Source of the DNA: Arsukibacterium indicum
GTDB taxonomy: Bacteria; Pseudomonadota; Gammaproteobacteria; Enterobacterales; Alteromonadaceae
Direction of reading: 5' to 3'
Length of the DNA stretch: 64,000 nucleotides
Assembly: GCF_019100565.1 (NCBI RefSeq)
Contig: NZ_JAHRID010000003.1
Span: 124,001-188,000, forward strand
In this document: positions 16,090 to 25,628 of the stretch, piece by piece
Layout of the letters: each line of letters opens with the position of its first letter
How positions within the stretch are numbered: the first letter of the stretch is position 1
Position numbers and translations under genes: made by a program
Notes under the pieces: model-generated
Told to the model about the DNA's origin: nothing
The model's database searches: none
The model's input: only the letters and a program-made list of their open reading frames with translations

Positions 16090-16920
16090 CTACAACGCCT
16101 CCCGCACCCTTAAAAACCGGGCAAAACGCGGTAGACCATGTCGGGTATAACCGTTATAGCGGTAAGTTACCACAGCACCAATTTCCGGCGGTGTCTGGCG
16201 CAAAGCGTCGGTTAAACCACTGCCAATCGCAAACTCTTTACCTTCCGGCGTTTTAACCACTAAAGCACCCACCATACCCTGATATTTGCCCTTCCCCGGC
16301 CGGTAGCCAACAACTTGTGCTTCAGTATCCTGATAGGTCTTCAGTTTCAGCAAATCGCTACTTCTGCCGGTTTTGTATAAGGCATCCTGATGATGCAGCA
16401 TCAACCCTTCAGCACCAACGCTTTCAAGCTCAGCAAGTTTAGCCAACAAATGTACGTTATCTGCAATCCGGAACTGCTTCACAACTTGTAAATAAGGGCT
16501 GCTGTATTGCTGAGTAAGCGCCTGCATGGCACTAATCCGTCCGGTAAAAGTACCTGCAGCATCTGGCAACTCAAACAAGTAATAGCGAATGTGCTGCCAC
16601 TCGCTGTCTACCGGCTGCAGTTTACTGACAATGCTTAAGGTAGCCGCAAACTGGTTTCGCCCAAGCCATAGCTCACCATCTAACGCCCGGGGCGGAAAAC
16701 CAGCGACAAACCAGGCTGGCGCAGCAATAACATTGCCACCTCGGGAAATCAGCTGCTTACCATCCCAGTAGGCCCGCACCCCATCCAGCTTTTCGCTAAC
16801 CCAATAATGCTGTACGTCAATCTGTTCATGGTACACCTCTGCCAGCAGCAGCTCTGGCTTGCTTGCCGCGGCTGACTGGCAGCAATAGATTAACAGCACC
16901 AAAATTAACATTTTAATCAC
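16090..16920 (-). CDS. Periplasmic ATP-dependent DNA ligase (LigE type)
   Basis: A 276-residue minimal ligase with an N-terminal signal peptide (about residues 1-19). The adenylation motif KLDGVRAYWDG gives the nucleotide-binding Lys44. Further motifs are DGELWLG (motif III), EGLMLHH (IV) and LLKLKTYQD (V), and the C-terminal OB fold ends at RFLRVREAL. Lig E enzymes seal nicks using ATP and are exported, possibly acting on extracellular or incoming DNA. The GTG start has AAAGGA upstream; ATG 16911 is an alternative. A 17-bp AT-rich palindrome (TTTAATTT-A-AAATTAAA, 16933-16949) lies just upstream. Confidence 0.92.
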   Translation of the reverse strand: MIKMLILVLLIYCCQSAAASKPELLLAEVYHEQIDVQHYWVSEKLDGVRAYWDGKQLISRGGNVIAAPAWFVAGFPPRALDGELWLGRNQFAATLSIVSKLQPVDSEWQHIRYYLFELPDAAGTFTGRISAMQALTQQYSSPYLQVVKQFRIADNVHLLAKLAELESVGAEGLMLHHQDALYKTGRSSDLLKLKTYQDTEAQVVGYRPGKGKYQGMVGALVVKTPEGKEFAIGSGLTDALRQTPPEIGAVVTYRYNGYTRHGLPRFARFLRVREAL

Positions 16921-16993
16921 TATTTGGTATCCTTTAATTTAAAATTAAAAGTATAGTGAGGAACGCTGTCAGAGCAAGTGGATGGCCAGCAGG

Positions 16994-17683
16994 TTAATTC
17001 AGGATTGGAGTTAAATAAGCCGGGCCGAGTTGGCGCATTTGCCGTTCTACCCAAACCACCCGCTCACGCAGATAAGGTGTCAGCTGACGCGGATCTCGTT
17101 TGCGGGGGCTGGGGAGCAGCACAGCCAGGCGGGCGGCTTCGTTTTTAGTCAGCTGGCTGGCAGCTTTGCCAAAATAATGCTGGCTGGCCGCTTCCACTCC
17201 ATAGATACCTTTGCCAAACTCCGCGATATTTAAATACACTTCTAAAATACGTTTTTTACCCCAAAGTACTTCAAGACTTAGCGCTAAGCCGGCTTCCAAC
17301 CCTTTGCGAACAAAGCTTTGCCCTGGCCAGAGTAGTAAGTTTTTTGCTGTTTGCTGACTAATGGTACTGGCACCGCGCAGATTGCCACCTTCGTCATACT
17401 GCTCCAGAGCATCACTGATAGCGGCAAAATCGACACCAAAATGTTCTGGAAATAACTGATCTTCAGAGGCCACCATCGCCAGCGCCACATGGGGCGGCAA
17501 GGTATCAATACTTACCCACTGCTGGCGCACCGGATAGGGGCTTTGCAACATAAAAGATGACGTTGGCGGCGGCACAAAGCGCAAGACGATGAGCAGCAGC
17601 AATAGCGCCAGCACCACTGTCACGACAAAACGCCATAACACAAACCAGGTCCAGCCTGCATAACTGCGTTCACCTTGGGTCAT
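16994..17683 (-). CDS. mtgA: Monofunctional peptidoglycan glycosyltransferase MtgA
   Basis: A 229-residue GT51 enzyme that polymerises lipid II glycan strands in the periplasm. It has one N-terminal membrane anchor (about residues 18-38), then the GT51 motifs: the catalytic Glu in VASEDQLFPEHFG, RGASTISQQTAKNL, KRILEVYLNIAEFG and GVEAASQHYFGK. No transpeptidase domain follows, as expected for MtgA. AAGG precedes the ATG. It sits next to ligE and the cell-wall endopeptidases; no shared regulation is evident. Confidence 0.95.
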   Translation of the reverse strand: MTQGERSYAGWTWFVLWRFVVTVVLALLLLLIVLRFVPPPTSSFMLQSPYPVRQQWVSIDTLPPHVALAMVASEDQLFPEHFGVDFAAISDALEQYDEGGNLRGASTISQQTAKNLLLWPGQSFVRKGLEAGLALSLEVLWGKKRILEVYLNIAEFGKGIYGVEAASQHYFGKAASQLTKNEAARLAVLLPSPRKRDPRQLTPYLRERVVWVERQMRQLGPAYLTPILN

Positions 17684-17959
17684 TCGCCTTCACCACCCGA
17701 TGTCAATGTCAGAAAAAGCCGCCGCACGGCGTTGCCGCCCGCTATATTCAAGCATACAGGCTTTTAGCCTGCTGTAGACTGAACTGCACATAAAAACACC
17801 AATGCCTCCCGCCACAGATTAAATCATCATATTATAGTCATCAATTTTTCACTTTTAATTCACATACATTGAATAGGGTATTACTGCCGTGCAGTGAATC
17901 GGCTGTTAAATGCGTTCCTTAATGCTGCTATTGTTAAACTAACTACCAAGGAAAAGTTT

Positions 17960-19270
17960 ATGCTCAATTTAACGATCTTGCGCGGTCCTGGCATATCCGC
18001 CCTGTATTTGGCATTCTCGCTGAGCCCGGTGTTTGCTTTCGGCCACGCTGCTGAAACTTCTCAGCTTAATCTTTACGACAACCAGACAACTATCAGTAGC
18101 CCTGCTCTTAAATTACCCGACAAGTATGCTGTGCAGTTCGGGCCGCGCCCCGCTTATTTAGTTGATAATATGGATCCCAGCCCGCTGAAACAGCGCTTAC
18201 AAAGCTGCAATACCGGCCGTAAGTTAAAAAAAACCCAGTTTTCTATTGGCCATCGCGGCGCTCCTTTGCAATTTCCGGAGCATACCAGGGAGTCTTATGA
18301 AGCAGCAGCCCAAATGGGGGCTGGCATTATGGAGTGTGATGTCACCTTTACCCAGGACAAAGAGCTGGTCTGCCGTCATTCACAATGCGATTTGCACACC
18401 ACCACTAATATTCTGGCAATACCCGAGCTGGCAGCAAAGTGCAGCGAACCATTTACCCCGGCAGACCCTGCCACTGGCACGCCGGCACACGCCAGATGCT
18501 GCACCAGCGACATAACCTTAGCCGAATTTAAAATGTTGAAGGGTAAAATGGATGGTTTTAATCCAGAAGCCACCAGCGTTGCAGAGTATATGCAAGGCAC
18601 GCCGGCCTGGCGCACAGATCTGTACGCCACAACGGGCACCCTGTTGACGCACGCCCAAAGCATAGCGTTGTTTAAACAACTGGGGGTTAAATTTACCCCG
18701 GAATTAAAAGCAGCCGAGGTGCCAATGCCTTATCAGGGCACGTACAGCCAGGCTGACTATGCCCAGCAGCTTATTGACGATTATCGTACCGCAGGCGTAA
18801 AACCCAAAGATGTTTGGCCGCAGTCTTTTAATATCGCTGACATTCGATACTGGCTGGCCAATGAGCCTTCATTCGGCCGCCAGGCAGTTTATCTGGATGA
18901 CGCAAATACCCCTTCTGATCTGCCGTCAGCGACAGAGCTGCAAGGCTATGCTGCCGAAAAAATTAACATTGTTGCGCCACCGATGTGGGCCTTGCTGGAG
19001 CTGGACGCAGATAATAACATTGTGCCTTCTGCTTATGCCCGCAATGCTAAAGATGCAGGGCTGGATATTATTGCCTGGTCTTTTGAGCGATCCGGCCCAT
19101 TACAACATGGCGGCGGCTGGTATTATCAAACGGTCAACCCGGTTATTAATAACGATGGCGATATGTTGGAAGTCCTGCACGTTATGGCACAAGACGTCGG
19201 GGTAATTGGTGTGTTCTCCGACTGGCCTGCAAGTGTCAGCTTCTATGCTAACTGTATGGGTCTGCCCTGA
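17960..19270 (+). CDS. Exported glycerophosphodiester phosphodiesterase
   Basis: A 436-residue protein with a signal peptide (ending near FAFGHA, residue 30). GDPD catalytic motifs: [25 protein letters not shown] (Glu-x-Asp metal ligands), CRHSQCD, and the late FTPELKA. It would release glycerol-3-phosphate from phospholipid head-group diesters. It is longer than the E. coli GlpQ because of a Cys-rich insert after the active site. The start is chosen at ATG 17960 with AAGGAAAA at 17948-17955, rather than the upstream GTG at 17894. The 210-bp gap to mtgA holds the divergent promoters. Confidence 0.9.
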   Translation: MLNLTILRGPGISALYLAFSLSPVFAFGHAAETSQLNLYDNQTTISSPALKLPDKYAVQFGPRPAYLVDNMDPSPLKQRLQSCNTGRKLKKTQFSIGHRGAPLQFPEHTRESYEAAAQMGAGIMECDVTFTQDKELVCRHSQCDLHTTTNILAIPELAAKCSEPFTPADPATGTPAHARCCTSDITLAEFKMLKGKMDGFNPEATSVAEYMQGTPAWRTDLYATTGTLLTHAQSIALFKQLGVKFTPELKAAEVPMPYQGTYSQADYAQQLIDDYRTAGVKPKDVWPQSFNIADIRYWLANEPSFGRQAVYLDDANTPSDLPSATELQGYAAEKINIVAPPMWALLELDADNNIVPSAYARNAKDAGLDIIAWSFERSGPLQHGGGWYYQTVNPVINNDGDMLEVLHVMAQDVGVIGVFSDWPASVSFYANCMGLP

Positions 19271-19455
19271 GTGTGCTCCAACCAAAGGTGTTCAGCACGG
19301 CAACCAGTTACAGAGCAGGTGAAAGCCCGCTACTGTTAGCAGATTAAACCAACCCAAAATTGCCCTTAACCATAGTTGGAAATGTTCATTGCCATCGCGA
19401 GCTGCAATTTGACATACCGCTATGCCGGCAAATATAAACGTCCGCTAAGCTCTGA

Positions 19456-20328
19456 TTAAAAGGTTGTCTGCAGATCCGGCCGGAAATTAAAATAGGAGCT
19501 GTCGACCAGTGTTTTGTATACGCCCTCAACATTTAAGGGTAACCACTCATCATACATCCGAAGGCCTGAATAGGCCGGCAGTTTAATTTCATGCTGCAGT
19601 TGTTCCAGTTGCTTACCCTCGAGCATGCCGTCCCTGACAGCAGCATAAAGCGCTTCCAGGTAACTCAGGTAATGTTCAATATCTGCCCTTTTACCAATTT
19701 CTGCATGGCCACCAACAAAGATCTCAAAGGGCGGGCCAGCCAATAGCGCCCGAGTTGACTGGATCATTCCCTGAATGTCATAACCCGGCAGATTTTTATA
19801 GGGCATGCGGCCAACAACAATCCAGTCAACCACAAACAGCACATTGGCCGGCATAAACCTCATTGCAACATTACCACGGCCATTATTTGTTCCATAGTAG
19901 CTAAGCTGAACCTGGCTATCAGCAAGTGTGACGGTCAGCTTATCGGTAAACGTAACGTCGGGCAGCGCAGTGGGCGCTTTAGTCATATGCAGATCATCGG
20001 CCGCTAACTGATGTGCTATTACCGTTACCCCATCCTGGGCAAACGCCTGTCCGCCAGCAGTATGATCAATATGATTATGGCTATATGCCATATAACGGAC
20101 CGGCACCTTAAACCGCGAGGCAAGTTGTTGTTTCAACCAACTCGCGGCATCTTTGCTAATAGGGTCTGTTATAAAAATGCCGGCATCAGTCACCATAAAT
20201 GCCGAATGATGTCGATCTGCAGTAAAACGATAGACATTATCTTTAATATGCAGAATACGGTATTGAGTAGCATCTGCCTTTAAAGAAAATGGGTTACATA
20301 ACAGAATAATCAGTGCTAAATATTTCAT
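19456..20328 (-). CDS. Exported MBL-fold hydrolase with altered zinc site
   Basis: A 290-residue protein with a signal peptide (1-20). The SHNHIDHTAGG motif supplies His84, His86, Asp88 and His89 of the metallo-beta-lactamase fold, and a late GGHAEIG supplies another His. The segment that usually carries the third zinc ligand (a His before G-D/N-V) reads GTNNGRGNVAM, without a His. The enzyme may therefore bind one metal or use another residue. The substrate is unknown. It is divergent from the B3 beta-lactamase gene. The 185-bp gap 19271-19455 holds nothing recognised. Confidence 0.8.
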   Translation of the reverse strand: MKYLALIILLCNPFSLKADATQYRILHIKDNVYRFTADRHHSAFMVTDAGIFITDPISKDAASWLKQQLASRFKVPVRYMAYSHNHIDHTAGGQAFAQDGVTVIAHQLAADDLHMTKAPTALPDVTFTDKLTVTLADSQVQLSYYGTNNGRGNVAMRFMPANVLFVVDWIVVGRMPYKNLPGYDIQGMIQSTRALLAGPPFEIFVGGHAEIGKRADIEHYLSYLEALYAAVRDGMLEGKQLEQLQHEIKLPAYSGLRMYDEWLPLNVEGVYKTLVDSSYFNFRPDLQTTF

Positions 20329-20500
20329 TTTTCAATTAAATCTTGTTAAAAGTTTCAGAAGCGCGAATTGCAGCGCAGCGGGAGACCGTCCCGACAATTA
20401 TAGTCAATTATTGGCTACTGCCTTTAACTGATAATAATTGCCAAAACGAGTTTCGCCCTTTAAGGTTAGCGCTGTCCCGCCACTCTTTAAGGCAGCCGAT

Positions 20501-21412
20501 ATGACGTTGTATAACATTTTTCGCCATTTTTGTATGGTCAGTACCTTAAGTTGTGCTGCAGTGGCTGCCACTTGCTACGCAACAACAAGCCCAACGATAG
20601 CAAACCCAGCAGCCAGTGACTGGGTTAACAGCTGCACCGACTGGGATAAATGGGACAAAGCCGGACCCCCCTTTCATATTTACGGCAACAGCTACTATGT
20701 TGGTACCTGCGGCATCAGCGCTATTCTGATCACCAGTGCCGATGGCCATATTCTGATTGATGGCGCAACTGAAGCGGGCGCAGAGGTGATTGCAGCCAAT
20801 ATCCAAAAGCTTGGCTTTGCAATAACGGATATAAAACTGCTACTGCAAAGCCATGAACATTTTGACCATGTTGCCGGTTTAGCCCGGCTTCAGCAACTAA
20901 GCGGTGCCCGGCTGCTGGCGTCTGCCGCTGCCGCACCGGTGTTAGCCAGTGGCGTGGTGGCCGCCACCGATCCGCAAGCCGGCATGCACCCGCCTTTTCC
21001 AGCCGTTAAAGTCGATGGCCAGGTAACGGCCGGCGAGGTGGTTAACCTGGGTAAGCTAAGCCTGATGCCCGTGGCAACACCGGGGCACACCCCGGGCGCG
21101 TTCAGCTGGCAGTGGACCAGTTGTGGAGCCGGACAATGTCAGGTGCTGGTATATGCCGACAGCTTATCGCCGGTTAGCAGCGACAGTTATCGTTTTAGTG
21201 AGCACCTTAGTTACCTTAAAGCCTACCGCGCCGGTTTAGATAAACTGGCGGCGCTTGATTGCCAGATCTTGCTTACCCCGCATCCATCGGCCAGCAATAT
21301 GCGAACCCGTTTACAGAGCAACGGCTTAGCAGATACCGATGGTTGCAAGTTTTATGCAGCAGCAGTAACCCAGCGGCTGGAACAGCGGTTAGCTAAGGAA
21401 AAAGCGCAGTAG
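20501..21412 (+). CDS. Subclass B3 metallo-beta-lactamase
   Basis: A 303-residue exported enzyme that hydrolyses beta-lactams, probably including carbapenems, with two zinc ions. A signal peptide is followed by W-x3-C-x-D-W-D-KWDKAGPPFHIYGNSYYVG, typical of B3 enzymes. Zinc ligands: HEHFDH (His118, His120, Asp122, His123), PGHTPG (His196) and TPHPS (His261). TAAGG stands 8 bases before ATG 20501; a TTG at 20438 lacks an RBS. It is isolated from mobile sequences, which suggests a resident chromosomal gene. A CGGGA/TCCCG hairpin lies in the intergenic region near 20378. Confidence 0.92.
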   Translation: MTLYNIFRHFCMVSTLSCAAVAATCYATTSPTIANPAASDWVNSCTDWDKWDKAGPPFHIYGNSYYVGTCGISAILITSADGHILIDGATEAGAEVIAANIQKLGFAITDIKLLLQSHEHFDHVAGLARLQQLSGARLLASAAAAPVLASGVVAATDPQAGMHPPFPAVKVDGQVTAGEVVNLGKLSLMPVATPGHTPGAFSWQWTSCGAGQCQVLVYADSLSPVSSDSYRFSEHLSYLKAYRAGLDKLAALDCQILLTPHPSASNMRTRLQSNGLADTDGCKFYAAAVTQRLEQRLAKEKAQ

Positions 21413-21460
21413 GCCCGGAGTATTCTGGCAGCTTTTGTCTGTTATTAGCTGCGGCAAACC

Positions 21461-22099
21461 TTATCGTTGGTTTAAAAGCCAGGCCAGCTCGGTGGCCTGG
21501 CACTTTTTCTTTAAACCGCCCGGCACTTCGAGTTCTGCCAGGCAGTTAAGTTGATAAGCATTGCTGTAAAGGTTATGCATTTCTTCGCTATTAACCGAGA
21601 ACGGCGGCCCTGCCAGCTGCGCCTGATCATACTCAAAGCAAATGACCAGTTGTGGCGCGCATTGGCTGATTGCAACCAGATGCTTTGCATAACGTTGGCG
21701 CATCTCAGCCGGTAGCGCCACCAGCGCAGCACGGTCGTATATCGCAGCAACCTGGCCTAAGGTAGCTTGTGATAACTGAAAGATATCGCCGACAAACACC
21801 TCAAGTTCAGCGGCATGATAGTGCTGCAAGTTTCCCGCACTGCTGATAGTGGGTACCAGCCCCAACTCAGCAAACAGTTCCTGCACCGCCATTTCGCTTA
21901 ACTCGGCGCCCACGACTTGATAACCCTGCGCCAGTAGCCAGTGGATATCCAGGCTCTTGCCGCAAAGGGGCAAAAACACCCTGGCGCCGGGTACAAGCTG
22001 TAGCTGGTTAAAACAGCTTACCAGCAATGGGTTAGCGGCGGCCTGATGAAAAGCAATTTCTCTTTTTTGCCATTTTTCCTGCCAGAATTCCGGGTTCAC
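21461..22099 (-). CDS. tpm: Thiopurine S-methyltransferase
   Basis: A 212-residue SAM-dependent methyltransferase of the bacterial TPMT family, which methylates thiopurines and, in some bacteria, selenium or tellurium compounds. It has NPEFWQEKWQKREIAFH at the N terminus and FLPLCGKSLDIHWLLAQGY, the SAM-binding TPMT signature. The start is the GTG at 22099 with AGGAGCG upstream, giving the usual VNPEFW start; ATG 22138 would add 13 unconserved residues. It is convergent with the beta-lactamase gene (48 bp). The 135-bp region 22139-22273 carries its promoter; no motif is recognised. Confidence 0.93.
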   Translation of the reverse strand: MNPEFWQEKWQKREIAFHQAAANPLLVSCFNQLQLVPGARVFLPLCGKSLDIHWLLAQGYQVVGAELSEMAVQELFAELGLVPTISSAGNLQHYHAAELEVFVGDIFQLSQATLGQVAAIYDRAALVALPAEMRQRYAKHLVAISQCAPQLVICFEYDQAQLAGPPFSVNSEEMHNLYSNAYQLNCLAELEVPGGLKKKCQATELAWLLNQR

Positions 22100-22273
22100 A
22101 GGCGCTCCTTTAGTATTGTTGTTAACTGCCAACAGCACGATAAATTGATCATCAATAATATCAGTTTTATCACCCGCTATTGCACTAACTTAGTTACCAA
22201 CTGACATTAACCGGATTTAGATTAGACGTTTAGGCAAGGGTAATTATGATCTGCCCCTATAGATTACTATTGA

Positions 22274-23596
22274 TTAACAAGCTTGCCTAACCTCGACTCT
22301 GTCACGGCCTTTTTGCTTGGCGGTATACATCGCCTCGTCGGCACGTTTAATTGCCACACTAAGATTTTCGTTGATTGAATATTCCGTTACGCCGAAACTG
22401 CAGGTTAATTTCAAGCCTTTAGGCCATGGGAAAGTAGTCAGGTGGTCACGCAGACGCTCTACCACCTCCAGCGCATCGGTAGAGTGAGTACCCGGAAGAA
22501 TCAGTAAGAATTCCTCACCCCCCCAGCGAGTAAGTAAGTCATTTCTTTTAATTTGCCGCTGCACTTGAGCGGTAAATTGCTCTATGACCTGGTCACCTAC
22601 CGCATGGCCATATTTATCGTTTATGTTTTTGAAATGATCAATATCCATAAACACGATCGACCACGGAGATAATTCCGACTCTTCATTTTGCAAGCGGTCC
22701 ATTAGCGCATCACTAAGGCCACGTCGATTTAAGACACCGGTCAATGGATCGTAGAGCGCCATCTGGGCGAAGTTATCTTTCTCTATAAGCAGCGCTTCAT
22801 TGATGTTACTCAGCGAGATATGATGGTGTCTGCTTAGCGCCAGTTCACGCCGGGTGAGTACACTATCTAATACCAGATATAAAAAAATGCATGCAGTCCA
22901 TACAAGAATAATGACAAGCCGCAAGCTTGCCTCTGAGATAAGTTGCCCCGTGAATTCAATGCTTTCAATCACGATACGGTAACGTCCCGGTTGTACGTGA
23001 CCGCTAGTCGCCACTGACAGAACAGAGACGTTACTTATATCGGCTCCGGCGTGCTCAATCGTTAGTGGGAATTGGTTGCTCCACCAGGAGGCCACCGTGA
23101 ACTGGGAAAGTTTGGCAGCGTAACTGTGTTGCTCATGGCCAAGCTTGAACGCTAACTCCTGCAGCTTAAGAGATTGAAAATTTCCAACGGTAGAATAAGC
23201 CGGATTGAAATTGCGAAGAAACAACCGCATCTGAAAGTCGCTCTGATCCTCCACCCACATCTTAATTCTGACAGAATCATAGCGTGTTAAATTGAGACCT
23301 CCAGGTGGATAACCGAGAATCACCTGAAATTCGCAAAAAGGCCACTCATACCCTTCACCGATAGTACAATCAACAATAAATTGACCGTTCTCACGTGTAA
23401 GTTTCACTCGGCTAGATTCTTCATTCTCAATGACGGAGCGGTCATCAACAGCCTCGACGGTATACGGCGAGTCTGTGGTAATGGCAAGCACAGCTTCCGC
23501 AGCAAACTGATGCCAAACCAAAACTAACAGAGTTGCTGAACCCAGCAATAACAGCAATAGATTTAAGTACTTGTGAGGCTGATAACGCGTACCCAT
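22274..23596 (-). CDS. Membrane diguanylate cyclase with periplasmic beta-rich sensor
   Basis: A 440-residue protein with a span near residues 12-32, a periplasmic domain (about 40-225), a second span (about 232-252) and a C-terminal GGDEF domain with the active motif WGGEEF. The periplasmic part is rich in beta-strands (YDSVRIKMWVE, RYRIVIESIEFTG) and resembles a galactose-binding/CBM-like sandwich; that is inference. The position of the inhibitory I-site, five residues before GGEEF, reads K-R-N-D (K-x-x-D) instead of R-x-x-D, so product inhibition may be weak. It makes c-di-GMP. The RBS is poor. Confidence 0.9.
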   Translation of the reverse strand: MGTRYQPHKYLNLLLLLLGSATLLVLVWHQFAAEAVLAITTDSPYTVEAVDDRSVIENEESSRVKLTRENGQFIVDCTIGEGYEWPFCEFQVILGYPPGGLNLTRYDSVRIKMWVEDQSDFQMRLFLRNFNPAYSTVGNFQSLKLQELAFKLGHEQHSYAAKLSQFTVASWWSNQFPLTIEHAGADISNVSVLSVATSGHVQPGRYRIVIESIEFTGQLISEASLRLVIILVWTACIFLYLVLDSVLTRRELALSRHHHISLSNINEALLIEKDNFAQMALYDPLTGVLNRRGLSDALMDRLQNEESELSPWSIVFMDIDHFKNINDKYGHAVGDQVIEQFTAQVQRQIKRNDLLTRWGGEEFLLILPGTHSTDALEVVERLRDHLTTFPWPKGLKLTCSFGVTEYSINENLSVAIKRADEAMYTAKQKGRDRVEVRQAC

Positions 23597-23892
23597 CAGG
23601 CGGGGGTTGCGTCAAAAAGAGGAAGGATCGAACTACGACTACTCAATGCCGTTGTCTCACAAAATGGGTTTTCTATAATTCGTGTCTTGCCAACAAGACA
23701 ATTGGTTTACTTTAGCTCAATTTTTAGCCGCACACAAAGCATCAGCTATCTCAAAAACGCATAACAAATTTCAGTTTCGTGTAAAACGGCAATATCGCTT
23801 CCAGTAATACGGGGCAATAAACCGCAACCAAGAGCTCCCTGGTACTGCAGGTCTGAACAAAATGGTGAGCTATCAAAACAAAAAATCCCAAA

Positions 23893-23936
23893 GCAGATTT
23901 TCAGCTGTAAGATTAATTAGCTACGACTCCATTTTC
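23893..23936 (+). repeat. Dispersed 44-bp motif, copy C
   Basis: This stretch matches 25424-25467 at 36 of 44 positions without gaps, and its second half (AGCTACGACTCCATTTTC, after ATTTTCAGCTGTA) matches the tail of direct-repeat copy A at 6134-6175 with a 2-nt gap. It lies in the 410-bp gap between the diguanylate cyclase and the amidohydrolase, which otherwise holds no gene that could be recognised. Confidence 0.7.
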
Positions 23937-24006
23937 AAACAGAAAAGACTTTCAAGGGAGATGGGTGTATGTTTGATATCTCAAACCATTTATAAGACAC
24001 ACTGCC

Positions 24007-25329
24007 ATGAAAAAAATTTGCTCTCTTATCTTACTTGGTTCTTTAAGCATTGGGCTTAGCGCGGCTACTACTTCAGAAATTTCACACAGTATAGACAAAG
24101 ACTATAAAGCGCATCTCGCTCCGTTGTGGGATCATTTTCATCGTAATCCTGAATTATCTTTAATGGAACACAATACTGCAAAACGTCTGGCTGAAGAAAT
24201 CCGCGCTGCTGGATTTACCGTGACAGAGGGCATTGGCGGCACAGGTATTGTGGCAATATTGAAAAATGGTCCCGGACCAATGGTTATGCTTCGCGCCGAT
24301 ATGGATGGTTTACCGGTAAAAGAATTGTCCGGCTTAAAAAATGCTTCTCAAATCGTAATGACGGATTGGGATGGCAATGAAGTTGGCGTAATGCATGCGT
24401 GTGGTCACGACGTGCACATCACCAGTTTAGTGGGAACCGCAAGGTATATGGCTAAGATTAAAGATCAATGGTCGGGCACCTTAATGTTAATCGGTCAACC
24501 TGCTGAAGAAAAAGGCCCGGGTGCATCAGCCATGATGGCGGATGGAATTTGGGAAAAATTTGGCCAACCCGATTATGCGCTTGCTTTCCATGTTGATGCT
24601 GATGCAGTAGCGGGTAAAATTACTATCGATGAAGGTTCACCCTACGCAGGGTCTGATTCCGTAGATATTATCGTTCATGGCGTGGGTGCGCATGGTGCTT
24701 ATCCTCATCAAGGTAAAGACCCCATTGTTATGGGCGCTCAGATCGTCACGAATTTGCAAACTATTATCAGCCGGGAACTCGCACCACGAGACGCAGGGGT
24801 TATTACCGTTGGCTCATTCCACTCAGGCACTAAACACAACATTATTTCTGAGCGCGCACATTTGCAATTAACGGTAAGAAGCTTAAACCCGGAGGTTAGG
24901 GAGCAATTGTTATCAGCAATAGAACGTGTTGCCATTGGTACTGCTAAAACAGCGGGCTTAAGTGACGACAAAATGCCTGAAGTCATAGTGAGCCCTGAAG
25001 CTTACCCCCCAACCTTTAACGACAAAAATTTAGCCCAACGGCTGAAAAGGGTTATCGTAGAAAAAATGGGAGAGGAGGCCTTAATTCCACCGGCAGAATC
25101 TGGTATGGGAGCTGAAGATTTTGGTTTCTTTACTACCGATCCGTATATTCCCAGTGTTTATTTCTCAGTAGGTGGCACGCCTGCTGAAGACTTTGCACGA
25201 GCAAAAGCAGGCGGCGCACCGGTTGCAAGCCACCATAGCCCTCAGTTTAAAATTTCACCAGAGCCTTCTATAAAATCAGGTGTTGAAGCAAGCGTGCATG
25301 CCCTGCTTGAATTGATGCCAAAAAAATAA
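24007..25329 (+). CDS. Exported M20-family amidohydrolase
   Basis: A 440-residue metallopeptidase-like amidohydrolase (hippurate hydrolase/IAA-amino-acid hydrolase type) with a signal peptide (1-20). Motifs: HFHRNPELS, LRADMDGLPV, HACGHDVHIT (metal ligands Cys132 and His134), GQPAEEKGPGA, and ESGMGAEDFGFF near the C terminus. It would hydrolyse N-acyl amino acids or dipeptides in the periplasm. The RBS is poor. Base composition is more A/T-rich than the flanking core genes, and copies C and D of the dispersed motif flank it, suggesting it arrived as a unit. Confidence 0.9.
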   Translation: MKKICSLILLGSLSIGLSAATTSEISHSIDKDYKAHLAPLWDHFHRNPELSLMEHNTAKRLAEEIRAAGFTVTEGIGGTGIVAILKNGPGPMVMLRADMDGLPVKELSGLKNASQIVMTDWDGNEVGVMHACGHDVHITSLVGTARYMAKIKDQWSGTLMLIGQPAEEKGPGASAMMADGIWEKFGQPDYALAFHVDADAVAGKITIDEGSPYAGSDSVDIIVHGVGAHGAYPHQGKDPIVMGAQIVTNLQTIISRELAPRDAGVITVGSFHSGTKHNIISERAHLQLTVRSLNPEVREQLLSAIERVAIGTAKTAGLSDDKMPEVIVSPEAYPPTFNDKNLAQRLKRVIVEKMGEEALIPPAESGMGAEDFGFFTTDPYIPSVYFSVGGTPAEDFARAKAGGAPVASHHSPQFKISPEPSIKSGVEASVHALLELMPKK

Positions 25330-25423
25330 GCGGTAATAAGTTGGCCTGACCCTAGTAGCTTTGCTATTGGGGTTAAGCCGGATTATTGGCGAAAATCAGT
25401 AGCGAATATGAGCGGAGCTAATA

Positions 25424-25467
25424 GCAGATTTTCTGCCATCAAATTAATTAGCTACGCCCCCTTTTTC
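25424..25467 (+). repeat. Dispersed 44-bp motif, copy D
   Basis: Ungapped match to copy C at 36 of 44 positions: GCAGATTTTC, then ATTAATTAGCTACG and TTTTC are identical. It lies about 95 bp after the amidohydrolase stop. The rest of 25330-25628 holds no recognisable gene. Confidence 0.7.
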
Positions 25468-25628
25468 TAACGTTTTGCCTCTAAGGCAGTGACGACATTA
25501 AGTACCGACATTATAGAACCGAGGGGCAGTAACGTTTAATCAAGGAAACAGCGTAGTGAGGTTGCACCTAACGGGTAGCTTTTAGCTGATATGAGCTCCC
25601 CACTATATTCTGATGCCAAATCGCAGAG

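Noticed and set aside
23533..24059. Several short plus-strand frames between the diguanylate cyclase and the amidohydrolase
   Set aside because: They have no good RBS, no family likeness, and overlap the repeat or the neighbouring genes; treated as non-coding.
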